Below, piece after piece: positions 10,869-22,251 of a stretch of DNA of 64,000 nt. Under the pieces are notes generated by a model. It was not told the DNA's origin and did not search any database. It was given only the letters and a program-made list of their open reading frames with translations. The stretch is from Mytilus trossulus (taxonomy: Eukaryota; Mollusca; Bivalvia; Mytilida; Mytilidae), in NCBI RefSeq assembly GCF_036588685.1, contig NC_086383.1, forward strand, positions 47,760,448 to 47,824,447, given 5' to 3'. The number at the start of each line of letters is the position of its first letter. Within the stretch, counting starts at the first letter, position 1. Made by a program: the position numbers and the translations under genes.

Positions 10869-13014
10869 AAAAATACTTGAACAAATATACATGCTGTCTA
10901 AAACATGTATGCATTGCCTCCTGATATAAGTTTGAATTACTTGATCAGTCTGAATGTTTCTTAATTAGTTGAAGCGTTGTAGAAATTAAAAAAAAAACCA
11001 GTAACACGAAAAGTTAATGTTGTTTATGCTCAATATAAATATCTTTTAAGTCGACCTAAGGATGATAAACCTTCTCTGAAACATACCTTGTCTAGTTGAT
11101 ACCGCACAGGATAATAACTTTGATTTTAATTTACCAAGAATATATCCGACTTGTCTTGAGTGAGTAAGTTAAGCCAGTAACGGTTTGTGCAATTCTTGGT
11201 AAGTTATGTTCTATACTCAATTGTAGAAACAATTTTGAATTCATTGAATCAAATAAGGTACTTTTGATTTTAATGTGAAAATTTTCAAAAAGTATTACTT
11301 TAAAAAGCAAAAGTGTATTAATTTTACAAATATTTGCTTTTAATCTTGGACTTGGACTACAATGTATTAAACCATGACTTAAAAGGTTTTGTTTTTACGC
11401 TTAAATATGCCTATATAATAAATGTAGTAACGAAAAGATAAAAAAAAAAAGGAAAAAAATGAAGAAAAAAAAATACTGTTTGCCCTATAATAAGCTTTTG
11501 TCTCAAAATGATTGTATGTGATCGAATAAAAAGTATCATCACCTCAATAAGACAGCAATCATATGACACCAATAATGAAAAACATACCTATTTTTTATCA
11601 ACAAACAGGTGTTCACACAATATGGCAAGCTCTAGAGTGACCTGGATCTGAAATAAACTTAACGTTTAAATTCTCAAAAAAAGCATAAAGGGGTTCCAGC
11701 TGACACGACATAAAAATGTTGCGGGGTTAGTTAGTTTTTTTTGTTTTTTTTTATATCTCAGCCCTTTCTCATTTAAAAGATCTCATTCCTCTTCAATTGA
11801 AGATCTCGACCTCCTTTCTGTTTGTATCAAGGTGCATTGACAATAGGCTTTTGCTGGACAACTGATGGAAATTATGGGAAGTATAAAAAAGAAGATGTGG
11901 TATGATTGCCAATGAGACAATGGTTTAGTTTGATAAAGTAAGTATTGGTGTCTATCCTTTTGGTACTGGAAAGAATGTGTAATAGTCTTATCATTTAATG
12001 ATGTATTCTTCTGACATTTCAGTCTCGTTCAGTCTCGTTGAAATCTCGTTCTTAAATAATTTTCAAAACATGTGATAGAAGTGGAAAATATCAAAGAATT
12101 TAAAAAATATCATAATCAAACATAAATCTGCGAAAAAATTGTGTATTTACAATGAATGGTTTTTGAGTAATCCAGTTTTCAAATTTTACGACCAATCAAG
12201 TCAGTATTTTTAGTCAAAATTTTGAGAAAATGGGTGAGGGATACAAAAAATTATTATATTATAATCATGTACATCCCATATCATTTTGATCTTTTCAAAT
12301 TTCTTAGATATGTATTCTTTCAATCATTTATAACAAAAAAGTTGAAATTATATGCATTTTGTTCTTAAAACTGAGAAAAATTACAAAAATACAAAATTGA
12401 CAGCATGGTAAATTTTACACTAAAAAGCATCAAAATATGATAAAACTTTCTTATATTAACACCTACCTATAGTTTTTGTAAGTAATATTTATCAGATCGG
12501 TCCACTTCATCTTAATAGAAAGTATGAAGAAAAGTTTAATTGTGGAATTGTAATTTTTTCACGATTATGGCCCAAAAATAGGTAAAAATCGATGAAAAAT
12601 TATCAAAATTAGGTATTTTCAAAGGGCCTTAACAAAAAAAAAAAAAGGGCACCACCATATGATTTTTTCTTCACCAATTGTTTTGTTACAGTCTTATTAA
12701 CCCAAAAATCAGGCTTTAAAATTTAAGAAAAAAAGTTTAATTCTAGAAATTTTTGGCTCCTCAGAGGTGTACATTCTTAATGAATTTGATAAAACATTGC
12801 AGTAAGGTGGGATGTGCTTTGTTTATTCTTATAGACTTTTGATTAACCGTCAAGATGAAGAAACCGCAATTAACTGATGTTGATAATTTATCGGAATTTG
12901 TTTCATGGACATACACTTCTATCATACTTAGTTTTTTCAATTAAAATATTCAATTAAAGAAAATTGCAATATTCTATTTAAATAAAAGATCTTTGTGACA
13001 GGTTCTAACATAAA

Positions 13015-13200
13015 AATAAGAAGTTGTTGGTTGATTGTCATTGAAACAACTCTCTTTAAGTGACCAATTGACACAACAATTTATAACTTTCGTTCACTGT
13101 ACGGCTGTCAACAATAAGAAAAGCACATACCGCATATTCCGCTATAAAAGGCCCCGCATTGACAAATGTTAAACAATTCAAACGAGACAACTAACGACTA
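13015..13200 (+). repeat. SINE-like mussel repeat E
   Basis: It shows the family order gattgtcattgaaacaactc, then gtacggctgtcaacaataag, then gctataaaaggccccgcatt and attcaaacgagac. Other partial copies lie at 11878-11935, 27800-27880, 39040-39115, 41835-42040 and about 61765-61800 (inverted). Confidence 0.65.
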
Positions 13201-13542
13201 TCAAGATAACAGTAACTAAGTGTTGTTGAACTTATCAATTTTAAAATGCAACTTCGCTGAGTCTTTACTGAGTTTGGTCATACACTTTCATTTATAATAG
13301 TACAAGGACAAGTCTGCTATTATAGGGGAGCAATTGGTGCCCATAGGAATACCTATAGCCAATCCAAAAGGAGAATAAATATGTATACATGTATATGGTC
13401 AAATGGAACAAAAATCAACCACTTCATGGTCAAACTTATCACAGTCAACCAAATCATGAGGGCGTACGTAATACTTTCAGATATGACTCGGTAGCCATAT
13501 CATCTTTCAAGAAAAAATAATATTTAATTTCTTATATAGAGA

Positions 13543-13681
13543 ATAATACATGGCAAAATCCGTATCATATGTCATATCATCCCGAGACATCAATATCAGC
13601 CCGAGGGCCTTTAGGCCCGAGGTATGATATTGGTCGAGGGTGATACGGCATGTGATACGGATTTTGCCATGTATTATACGC
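13543..13681. repeat. Near-perfect 139-bp palindrome (foldback element)
   Basis: The left arm starts ataatacatggcaaaatccg and the right arm ends with its complement, cggattttgccatgtattat. The centre is gggcctttaggccc at about 13604-13617. The whole could fold as one hairpin. It is probably a foldback MITE. Confidence 0.8.
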
Positions 13682-14169
13682 TTTATCATATATTTCAACA
13701 GAAGAGTTTTATATTATATGAACTGTTTTCTGATCCATAGCACTGGGTTACCTTCAGTTCTGCTTTTATCTTGTTTCAAAGCTTTGAAATAACTGCTCAA
13801 TTATTCATACGAAGCACCTAGGTTATCTTACAATCTGTTGTATGGAAAACATTTTGTTTATTATTGTATTATTGAGTGTTTTGTATTTTTTATAGTTGCA
13901 TTTAGTGTGCCAAAAAAATTGTTGTAAAAACTTGATGTTCGTGAGGTCACATACAATATGAAAACTTGATGTTCGTGACGTTACATACCAAACAATGACG
14001 TCATTCAAAAAATTGACCTATTTTTAGAAAAAAAAATCTTTTTTTTTTTTTTTCAATATTTTTAATATTTTTTTTAATTTTTTTTTTTTAATAGAAAAAA
14101 AATTCTTTTAAAAGCAAAAAAAACCCAAAAGAACTGACTTTAGTTTAAAAAAAAAAAAAAAAAAAAAAA

Positions 14170-14275
14170 GGTATGCGATACGGGTTTTACCATGCGATAC
14201 GGGGTATGCGATACGGGTTTAGCCATGCGATACGGGGTATGCGATACAGGGTAGGTGATACAGACTGGAAAAAAG
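14170..14275 (+). repeat. 33-bp tandem repeat related to the palindrome
   Basis: Three units of ggtatgcgatacgggttt followed by accatgcgatacgg. The motif gatacgg and the word ccatg recur in the arms of the palindrome at 13543-13681, so both may belong to one element of about 730 bp spanning 13543-14275. Confidence 0.65.
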
Positions 14276-14699
14276 AACCTTTATTAGATATACAAAATAG
14301 CTGTATTTTGTACTAAATATATGATAAAAAAAAATACAAGCCCTAAAACATCGTAAAAACTGGAATATCTATGATTAATATGCTATTACTGCTGGAATAG
14401 TGTTGCATACATAGAAATTTAATTGTAATATAGTTTTCCAAAATGATAACCGATTAATACTCATTTCTGTGCGCATAACACACGTTGTTGGCAAATCAGT
14501 CATCAGCTAAACTCCAGACAACAAATATAGATAAAACATTTTAGAACATGCGAACCTACTATTGCCTGATAGAAAAATCGTCTTAGGTCAACTTTATATT
14601 TAGTGCAAATCAATAAGTTATCGACATCGAATTTGGACAAGATTATTTTCTTTCCACTCAAGCAAAATAAATTCAGTATGCAGATGGAACCCTTAATGC

Positions 14700-15245
14700 T
14701 ATAATGTGACAAGTAGCAGTTCCGATCTTTTCGTGCAAGCCAGTAAACGCAGTATGCGGATGGAACATTTTAGGCTATCATACTACGAGTAGCAGTTCCA
14801 ATCGTTTTCAATCACGCCGTATGTTGATTAAACCGTTTAAGGAGAATATGCTACGAGCACCGGTTCCCGATCGTTTAGAACAAGCCAGTATAGCGCAGTA
14901 TTAGGATAGAACCCTTTAAGGTGGATGAGATACGAGTATCGGTTCCGATCGTTTAGACCAAGCCAGTATAGCGCAGTATAAGGATAGAACCTTTTAAGGT
15001 GGATGAGATACGAGTATCGGTTCCGATCGTTTAGAACAAGCCAGTATGGCGCAGTATTAGGATAGAACCTTTTAAGTTGGATGAGAGACGAGTATCGGTT
15101 CCGATCGTTTTGAAATAACCAGTATAGCGCAGTATGAGAATAGGACACTTTAAGGCTGACATGCTAAGAGTAGTGATTCCGATAGTTTTGACTCAAGCCA
15201 GTATAACGCAGTATGAGGTTAGAAATTTTTAAAGGCTGACACGCA
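14700..15245 (-). repeat. 78-bp tandem array (about 7 units)
   Basis: The unit runs from gttccgatcgtttagaacaa through gccagtatagcgcagtat to ggatagaacctttt. The central four units are closest to each other and the outer ones decay. Because 78 is a multiple of three, the minus strand shows a false 26-residue repeat protein. Confidence 0.85.
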
Positions 15246-15688
15246 ACGAGCAGTGATTCCAAACTGTGTCTATCAAGCGTTGTACTGATTTCCGAGAACA
15301 CGACACCACATATGTTTATGAAATGTTCATTTTCAAACTGATCTAAAACAAAAAATGTTGTTGAAGCCATTGCATAAAATATTTTAGGACATGAGAACCA
15401 ACATACATGTATATGTATATATAATAAACTCAATTGCAAAACGTTTGTGTTGAAGTATTAACGACCTATCTGAGATAAACAAAATCTTAATGACATTGAA
15501 ATGATGATATTTACAGTTTGTAAAAGAAAAGGATTCCAAGGCCACTACAAAATATTTTCTTCTGTTACATGAACGTGCTTTAAGTCTACTAAATATGCGT
15601 ATGTTATAATATATCTATGTTAGATTAATGTACAATCACGACATCCAAAATTTTGTTCAGTGAATTTAAATACTTATATAGAAGCAAA

Positions 15689-15906
15689 ATGGTGATACAG
15701 AAGTATGAAGACAAAGTCATGGAACTCAATAAAAATGTTATGGAGGAGGTTAGGCAAAAGATGGAAATATCTATTGAAATCAAAGAGCATGAACAATCTG
15801 GTATTTATGTAGAAAACGATGAAATGTCAAATAATATAGATAATGTGGTATGCCCGAAAATATTTACGATTGGATGTCCGACGGAAAGTAACAACTTTAA
15901 TCACAG
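15689..15906 (+). CDS. Transporter 2, coding exon 1 (N-terminal tail)
   Basis: ATG 15689 is chosen because it heads the region; the frame is open upstream to 15653. The donor is CACAG|GTAAGA (phase 2), which fits the acceptor at 17369. The peptide is charged and Glu/Lys-rich and ends with PKIFTIGCPTESNNFN, similar to the end of exon 1 of the other copy. It is longer than the paralogous exon (72 against 33 codons). Confidence 0.75.
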
Positions 15907-18900
15907 GTAAGACTTATTTTTAATATATCTGTATGTCGAATTAGTGAGCTGATACAACAGTATAAAACAAGTTCTGCTAAGGCTGGTCAAGTGAGATCTT
16001 AGCAATAACTATGATAAAAGATCAGAATAAATCGATTGAGAGAAAACGAAACCGGATAACAAACTAAAACTGAGAGAAACGCATCAACTTTAAGAGGAAA
16101 TGAACACAATAAGAGAACAAAGAAGTGCAACAAAAATACAAACAACAATGCAACATACATAAAAATGAAGTATTGGATAACGACTGCCATATTCCTGACT
16201 TGGTACAATACATTTTTAAAGTCATAAGAAACCTCAAATCAAAAAAAAATAATGCATATGTTTTTTTATAACTCAATAGATAGTTTTCATTATAATACTT
16301 ATGTACATATACTTTTTCTGAAGAAAATTCTTTAATTTATTCATATTTAGAAGAAGTTTACTTCATTTTAATTGCTTCCTTCCTCCAGGAAGCAATTCCC
16401 CCGACATATTTTCCGTATACAAAGTGACCTCAGTGTGACCTATCTCGTAAAAATCCGGTGATTACAATACGCATGGATGTCCTTAAAATAAACTATTATC
16501 TGGATTTACATGTTAAACACGTGCTAAATTTCCATAATTTGTTGTTGATTTTTTGTCGATTGTTGACAAACAGGTGACAATCGTTAAACTTTGGCTTCAA
16601 AATACGATCTTTTATTCCCTGCCATATTTTTACAACAACTCTGACCGATTGAAAAAAAATTGACAATTATACGAAATGAAATTTACACGAAAAAAATGAT
16701 AAATTCGTGCACAGAAGACTAAGTTTACGATGTTTGTATGCATTGGTTTAAGAATTGGAAGAACATTATTTTGACCAGTCACTCGTTTCTTATGACTTTA
16801 AGAAAAATGGTGTGTTGTGGCTAGCAAAACCTCTGCGTTTTAAAAATTTGCATACAAAAACAAGATTATTCCAACATTTCATGACTAAAAAAAATGCCTG
16901 TTCCATGTTTGAATATGATAGTTTATGTCCATTCGTTTGAGTGTTTGAGTTTTTGAATTTGCTATGTGCTTTTGGACTTTACGTTTAGAATTTTCCTTGA
17001 AGTTCGTTTTTTTTTTTTACTTTTTTTAATGTATATGAATTATTCAAACTGTACACACGGAAATTTTAGTAGAGTTACTTTTACAGAGTAGAAAAAATAT
17101 TAGATAATTTTGGTCCGTTTTTCACCTTTTCATTGTGCATATCAATTACTCATGTAAATAACAAGAAAGTCACAATATTTTTAAAATAGGTTATTTGAAA
17201 ATGAAATATATGGCAATATGGTAAAATAAATTGCATGAAAATACATAATGCTTCTAATTATTAAAAGATCCTTTGAAAGAAAACCAAAGCTGCTTATTAA
17301 CATCAACATAAACTATAAGGTAGTCAGATGATGCATTGATTACAATATAACTTTCTTTTATAACTTAGTGAGAACAATTTGACGAGTCACTTTGATAATG
17401 TGTCTCTAGCTGAAGCAGTGCAAGACCAAAACTTTTCAGTTATACCTTCATCCAACGAAAATGAGGAGGCAACAATTCAGTCTGCGGATAAACCACCGGG
17501 AGGAAAAAATCATAAAAAATGGATCGTACTTATAGCTGCATTCACAACTATTGGAATAGCTACTGGGTTTCCTTTTAATATGTCTGTGCTGTATGTCGAA
17601 TGGTTGAATGAATTTGGAAAATCAAATTCAGAAACAGCATTAGTACAGTCTGTGTGTACTGGTTTGTTTTTAATTGGAGGTGCGTTGTTTATGTTGAAGG
17701 ATTTTTATTTTGAATAATAAGAATTAACATACTCGTATGGTCCAAATACTCATATAGTCCTGAACATAAATACATTGTTTAAACGAAAAGTTCACAATGG
17801 GTACTAGTAAGCGTTTTAAAAAATAACCCTTTACTCTTTAATGACTACAAAAGTTCTATACATGATATAGAATTATCATTGATATGTTTATAATTATAAA
17901 TTAACTGTCTACAAAACTTTGAAATTTTGAAATTTTAAGGCTTAGAATGAGTAGACTACTTTAGCTGTATTTGACAACACTTATAGGATTATTTGGTCCT
18001 CAATGCTCTTCAAATTCGGCCTTTTTATTTTATTTTCATTTGAGCGTCACTGATGAAACGCCCATCTTGCATAAATACAAAATTTTAGTCCTGATATCTA
18101 TGATATGTTGGTTTTTTATTTTTATTAAAAATTACAAGTGCCAACAATATGCACTATCTATCTTTTTATATTTTGAATGTCATTTTTTAAAATGTGCGAT
18201 AAAAAAATATACAATTACAAGTACCAAAAGTAACCGCGATGAGTCTATAATCATATTTTGTATAACTGCAAATGATATGTTTACAAGAATTTCAATAGAT
18301 TACTTGTTTACATTGTTGATATTTTCATGACCTGACATTTATGAGCATTTGACTTCTATTCATTCAGTTAGAAGTTTTTATACGTATATTGTCACGAAAG
18401 CTTAAAAAAATCATGCAGTTGTTTACTGGATAAAAATACGATTTTTCGGCGTATATACACAAAATGATCAAAGATATTGATAAACAAATATTGCCTCCTC
18501 TCATTTTCAGGTTGTATCTCGGGAATCATTGTTACAAAATATGGTGCATTTAAATGTGGTATAGTAGGTGGAATCTTGGCCGCTGCAGGTTTATCGATCT
18601 CATTTGTTGCTACTTCCATCTTCTTCCTCGTTATCTTTGTTGGGGTTGTCTCTGGTAAGTAATTGATATATGCTACTACAAACAACAACTCTAGACTATC
18701 ACACATTATGGAGAGAAGCCTAAATATTTATATTACTGCTTCAAACATGAGACGGTCTCTTAAAAATGCAGAAATGAAGTTATCAATATCTGTTCGTTGG
18801 AAATGCTTATAGATTATCGTTGATCATCTCAAAGAGTAATATTTTCTCGCTTGAGCCGGTACGGTGAAATGATTATCTTGTTATCGCTATTTTACCTATG

Positions 18901-21407
18901 CCGACGTTGTCAATTCCATGTCAATTGCATTAGCAACGGCACGTGCTCCCTTAGTTTCTAGCGATATCTTGAAATCACTCCACTCCGCTCAGAAAGAAAA
19001 TTACCTGACAGTAAGATCAAAGGAAAATTTCGTAAAATAGCGATAATTACCTTTATCCTGTATTGGAATAGTATATATCTTTACTCGATATTTGAACAAG
19101 TAAAACGGTACGCATCGCAATTGGTTTTCCAAAATAGCCATCCACGACCAAAGCATGAATGTCACTACAATCCTCATATTTTTATTATGCCAAAATGAGA
19201 TCTCTCGAAATCAGAAATAATAAATCAAGCAAACTCTACCTTTGCTGCTGGGACCAAAATGGTTTAAAAAAATAATTTAAAAAAAATTAAAAAAGCTTTA
19301 TTTGTTTGACTATCGATTTCCTTGTTTGGCACGATTGGACAACAAATGTGTTTGACATTTTACAGACTTTAATCACTTCATGGAAACACAATAGAGTTAA
19401 TTCTTATAATATTATGGAACATCTTAAAGTGAATAAATTATTCTTCAAGATTTTGATATTCTTAATACAGGAATTGGATTTTCCTTGTCCTACATATCTG
19501 CCTCTACAAGTGTAGGTTTACATTTTGAAGGAAAACAGCGACTGATGGCTCTTGCCTTTATATCAAGTGGAGGAGGTGTTGGAGCTTCAGTTTTACCCAT
19601 TCTACTTGAAAAACTTATCCAAGAGTATAGCTGGAGAGGAACTCTTCTGATCATTGGAGGAATGATGCTACATTTGATTGTTAACTCTTGTTTGTTTTAT
19701 AAACCAACAAGTAGAATAAAACACAAACCTAGCGATGCAATTTCCGAAAGATCTTCTAAAGCTATTAATTCGATTTGTAAAAACTGTAACTCACCCGATG
19801 AAAATGGTTTGGTAAAAACTAGTAATTTGTCAATAAATGACACTAAAAGTCTAAAACGTGTGTCATTTAGTGCTTCTGAAATACGCCAAATATATGAAAC
19901 AATTGACAAGGACAAAAATGACAACAAACACATGTTTCAACTTCTGAAACAACTATTCAAAAATAAACTATTTATGTGCTATATTTTTGCTCAAGCTTTG
20001 GTTGTGGCAGCATTTAATTCAGTACTGATATTTTTCATTGACTTCTATCAGTTGAACGGACTCTCTAGAAGTGAAGCTGTTAATATTTATTTATATATGA
20101 ACGTAACTAGTACATTATTTAGGTTCGTACCGGGTATCCTCAAGCAAATACCTCATGTAAGTGTTATATCGATTCCAGCTTTCAGTGCGTTAGTTGGTGC
20201 TATAGCTATTGCCATGTTTCCTTTAGTGCCTCCGTCCTATACATCATTTATACTTGTTGCGTGTTTATATGGTATTGGTTTAGGTGGGATGGTTACTGTA
20301 CTTGGAATTTCTATCATCAAACTTGCTGGAGAGGAAAATTATTCAACTGCTCTTGGAATGTCTATGACATGTTCTGGAATAATGAATGCAGCAGCTGGAC
20401 CTATATCAGGTAAGAGTTTTCAATGTTAATACTCATATTACTGAAGGATCATTTTCTAGAGGCCATAAGTTAAGTTTTTTTTTGCTAGCTGTCAATATGA
20501 AGCTGATTATTACTTCTATTTCCAGTTAACTTGCAACATTCGCCATTCTTCAGATGAGGTTATATCCTACGTGTATGACATTCGGCTAAACGTGCTTTTG
20601 TTTTTCCATTTATTTTTACTACTTAACCATCGGCATTTATTACTAATATGTTTCGAATTTGATGCTGATGACGAATCTTGTTATATATCAATACCAATTA
20701 GTTCTGATTAGATTATTATTTTGTATCACATCAATTTACTGTTGAAGACCACCTGATTGGAAGAATAACAAACAAGACCACGTCAAAAACATTACAAATT
20801 CACACAGCAGTCCATGTGACACCGCACACGAAACTCATCAAACTTAGGGAACTTAGTACCTGTTCTATACAATACTGTAAAACTCAATAATAAAGGAACA
20901 ATCAAAATCATGACGAAAATAGAATAACAACCCCATGAAAAAAAACTCGGACAAACAACATAAAACAAAAGACTGAGCACTACGAACCGCATCAAAACTG
21001 GGGTTATGCTCACTAAGAAGCTTTTCTAGATACCACTAATAAGTAAACTTAGGAGTATAAGAGATTAAGAAATTGAAAGATGGAGCATGTCGTGACTTGC
21101 ATATTGGTTGATGTATATCTCAAATAGGCCATTTTATTTTTATTAATTTGACTTTTACCGATTTATTACTTTCATTGTTGAAGGGTTTATACGAGATACA
21201 ACTGGAAATTACGACATGTCATTTTTCTGTGCTGCTGCAACGCTGTTCATGGCCTCTGTCTTCTTCTTCATAACATTGATAGCCAGGTATTATAGTGGAA
21301 ATAATAAAAATTCCAGATTTGACTTTGAACTTGTTATCAGAAGGAAGTCTAGAAGAAGGTCCAGCATTTTACCATGGAGAAAAAAGTCGGTAGATTTAAG
21401 TGGATAA
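15689..21407 (+). CDS. SLC16/monocarboxylate-transporter-like MFS carrier, paralogue 2 (five coding exons)
   Basis: I join exons 15689-15906, 17369-17679, 18511-18654, 19471-20409 and 21184-21407 (phases 2,1,1,1), giving 1836 nt (about 611 aa). The product is a predicted 12-helix plasma-membrane carrier. A polar N-terminal tail of about 120 residues precedes helix 1 (KKWIVLIAAF, then GFPFNMSVLYVEWL). The MCT-like FEGKQRLMALAF precedes GGGVGASVLP and YSWRGTLLIIGG. A Lys/Ser-rich loop separates helices 6 and 7, and the C-tail contains RRSSILPWRKKSVD. Helix 8 keeps Arg (STLFRF), but the position four residues before it is Ser, where proton-coupled MCT1 has Asp. The classic DGGWGW-type start is missing. 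An AATAAA at 21457-21462, 50 bp after the stop, marks the 3' end. It lies in tandem with, and on the same strand as, the paralogue at 4835-10868. Substrate is unknown. Confidence 0.87.
16035..16215 (+). repeat. Dispersed mussel repeat C in intron 1 of transporter 2
   Basis: It carries ggataacaaactaaaactga and later attcctgacttggtacaata. An inverted relative lies at 16795-17035, so the intron carries two opposed copies. Confidence 0.6.
16795..17035 (-). repeat. Dispersed mussel repeat C, inverted copy
   Basis: It reads ggctagcaaaacctctgcg, gtccattcgtttgagtgttt and tgctatgtgcttttggactt, the reverse-strand hallmarks of repeat C. Confidence 0.6.
17369..17679 (+). CDS. Transporter 2, coding exon 2 (tail, helix 1, start of helix 2)
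   Basis: The acceptor is cttttataacttag|T and the donor ATTGGAG|GTGCGT (phase 1). It encodes a polar stretch with SSNENEEATIQ and PPGGKNHKKW, then helix 1 and SETALVQSVCTGLFLIGG. Confidence 0.92.
17975..18080 (-). repeat. Dispersed mussel repeat D fragment, inverted
   Basis: It contains tttgagcgtcactgatgaaa and the neighbouring gcccatcttgc, the reverse complement of the hallmark at 21600-21690. It sits in intron 2 and its short ORF is not coding. Confidence 0.55.
18511..18654 (+). CDS. Transporter 2, coding exon 3 (helices 2-3)
   Basis: A 144-nt exon between tcattttcag|G and TCTG|GTAAGT (phase 1 at both ends). It encodes CISGIIVTKYGAFKCGIVGG and a following helix; length and phase equal exon 3 of the paralogue. 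Confidence 0.95.
18871..19058. repeat. Foldback MITE-like repeat in intron 3 of transporter 2
   Basis: The left end, gattatcttgttatcgctat followed by tttac, is matched by an inverted right end, gtaaaatagcgataattacc followed by tttatc. The interior is about 130 bp and somewhat GC-richer than its flanks. Confidence 0.6.
19471..20409 (+). CDS. Transporter 2, coding exon 4 (helices 4-12 core)
   Basis: A 939-nt exon between cttaatacag|G and ATATCAG|GTAAGA (phase 1 at both ends). It encodes YISASTSVGLHFEGKQRLMA, GGGVGASVLP, YSWRGTLLIIGG, the polar middle loop, NVTSTLFRFVPGILKQIP and KLAGEENYSTALGMSMTCSG. It is five codons longer than its counterpart, all in the loop. Confidence 0.96.
20755..21010 (-). 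mobile_element. Repeat A fragment, inverted, in intron 4 of transporter 2
   Basis: It carries actgagcactacgaaccgca and tcaaaactgggg, the reverse-strand form of the repeat A 3' region also seen at 60130-60390. Confidence 0.5.
21184..21407 (+). CDS. Transporter 2, final coding exon (helix 12 and C-tail)
   Basis: It follows attgttgaag|GG (phase 1) and ends at TAA 21407. It encodes FIRDTTGNYDMSFFCAAA, a membrane helix and the basic tail FDFELVIRRKSRRRSSILPW. It is the same length (224 nt) as the paralogous exon. Confidence 0.95.
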
Positions 21408-21456
21408 ATTCTCAAGTTATATTAATTTGTGAATAATAATTTCAATACATGCTAAA

Positions 21457-21462
21457 AATAAA
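21457..21462 (+). terminator. Polyadenylation signal of transporter 2
   Basis: An exact AATAAA 50 bp past the TAA stop at 21407, followed by T-rich sequence. Confidence 0.75.
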
Positions 21463-21499
21463 CCTATAAATTTTATTTTTGTTTTTATTCAAAATACTG

Positions 21500-21801
21500 T
21501 TGATTCTTTTATTTTCGTTGGTACCAATTTTCGTTGATTAGGAAACCTTGCATTTTCGTGGATATTTGATTTCGTGGTTCTGCCAAATAGTTATCAAAAG
21601 TACCAGGATTATAATTTTATACGCCAGACGCGCGTTTCGTCTACATAAGACTCATCAGTGACGCTCAGATCAAAATAGTTAAAAAGCCAAACGTCTGCAT
21701 ACAACTTTAAAGATATTTTTTCGTTAAACATTTAAATTCGTGATTCACCTGTACCCCCGAAACCCACGAATACTGGTATCCAACGAATAATAGTGAATCA
21801 C
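21500..21801. mobile_element. MITE with repeat D nested inside
   Basis: The outer inverted ends are ttttattttcgttggtacca on the left and the complement of tggtatccaacgaataatag on the right. Repeat D sits inside at about 21590-21695 (tacgccagacgcgcgtttcg). CCAAA occurs at both sides of the insert (gccaaatag and agccaaacg), a possible target duplication. The outer element is therefore older than this D insertion. Confidence 0.6.
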
Positions 21802-22251
21802 AATAAGAAAATTATACAAAATATGTGTACCTGGTTTTAAAACTGGCATATTGTTTGCTTGCTTTAGTCTAGTGTATAGCATTTTGAAAACATAAATATT
21901 GGTCTTCTTATGGCAACATGTAAAATTCATACCATTTAACGCATTCACATGAGTGATAGTAATTTTTATTTCTGTGTTAAATGCCTTCCTCTAAGACTCA
22001 TAAAACTGCCTCCCCATAAAGTAAATGGGTAATGGATCGAAGATTCATAGTGCGTAGGGTTACAATCGTTTTACTCCACACAGACTGAAAAATCTACTTT
22101 TAAGGATGTTACCACAATTATCCAAATGATCGCTGATATGATTTACTTTTGAAATATGTCTAACCACAGACTACGGCATTTATTCTTGATATCCTACCGT
22201 CGTTTTTTGTATCCTTTTTCTCTGTCCTCAGCATTTAACCAAATACATTTT

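Larger units (their letters stand above)
10869..15688. other. Intergenic region between the two transporter genes
   Basis: About 4.8 kb of AT-rich DNA with no ORF that I believe. It holds SINE-like fragments at 11878-11935 and 13015-13200, a long palindrome at 13543-13681, homopolymer A/T runs at 14030-14170, a 33-bp repeat at 14170-14275 and a 78-bp array at 14700-15245. I see nothing else in 11.0-11.85 kb and 11.95-13.0 kb. Confidence 0.6.

Noticed and set aside
14837-15148. Minus-strand 26-residue repeat protein (ALYWL-NDRNRYS)
   Set aside because: The 78-bp tandem array is a multiple of three; unit decay and lack of other coding signals argue against a gene.
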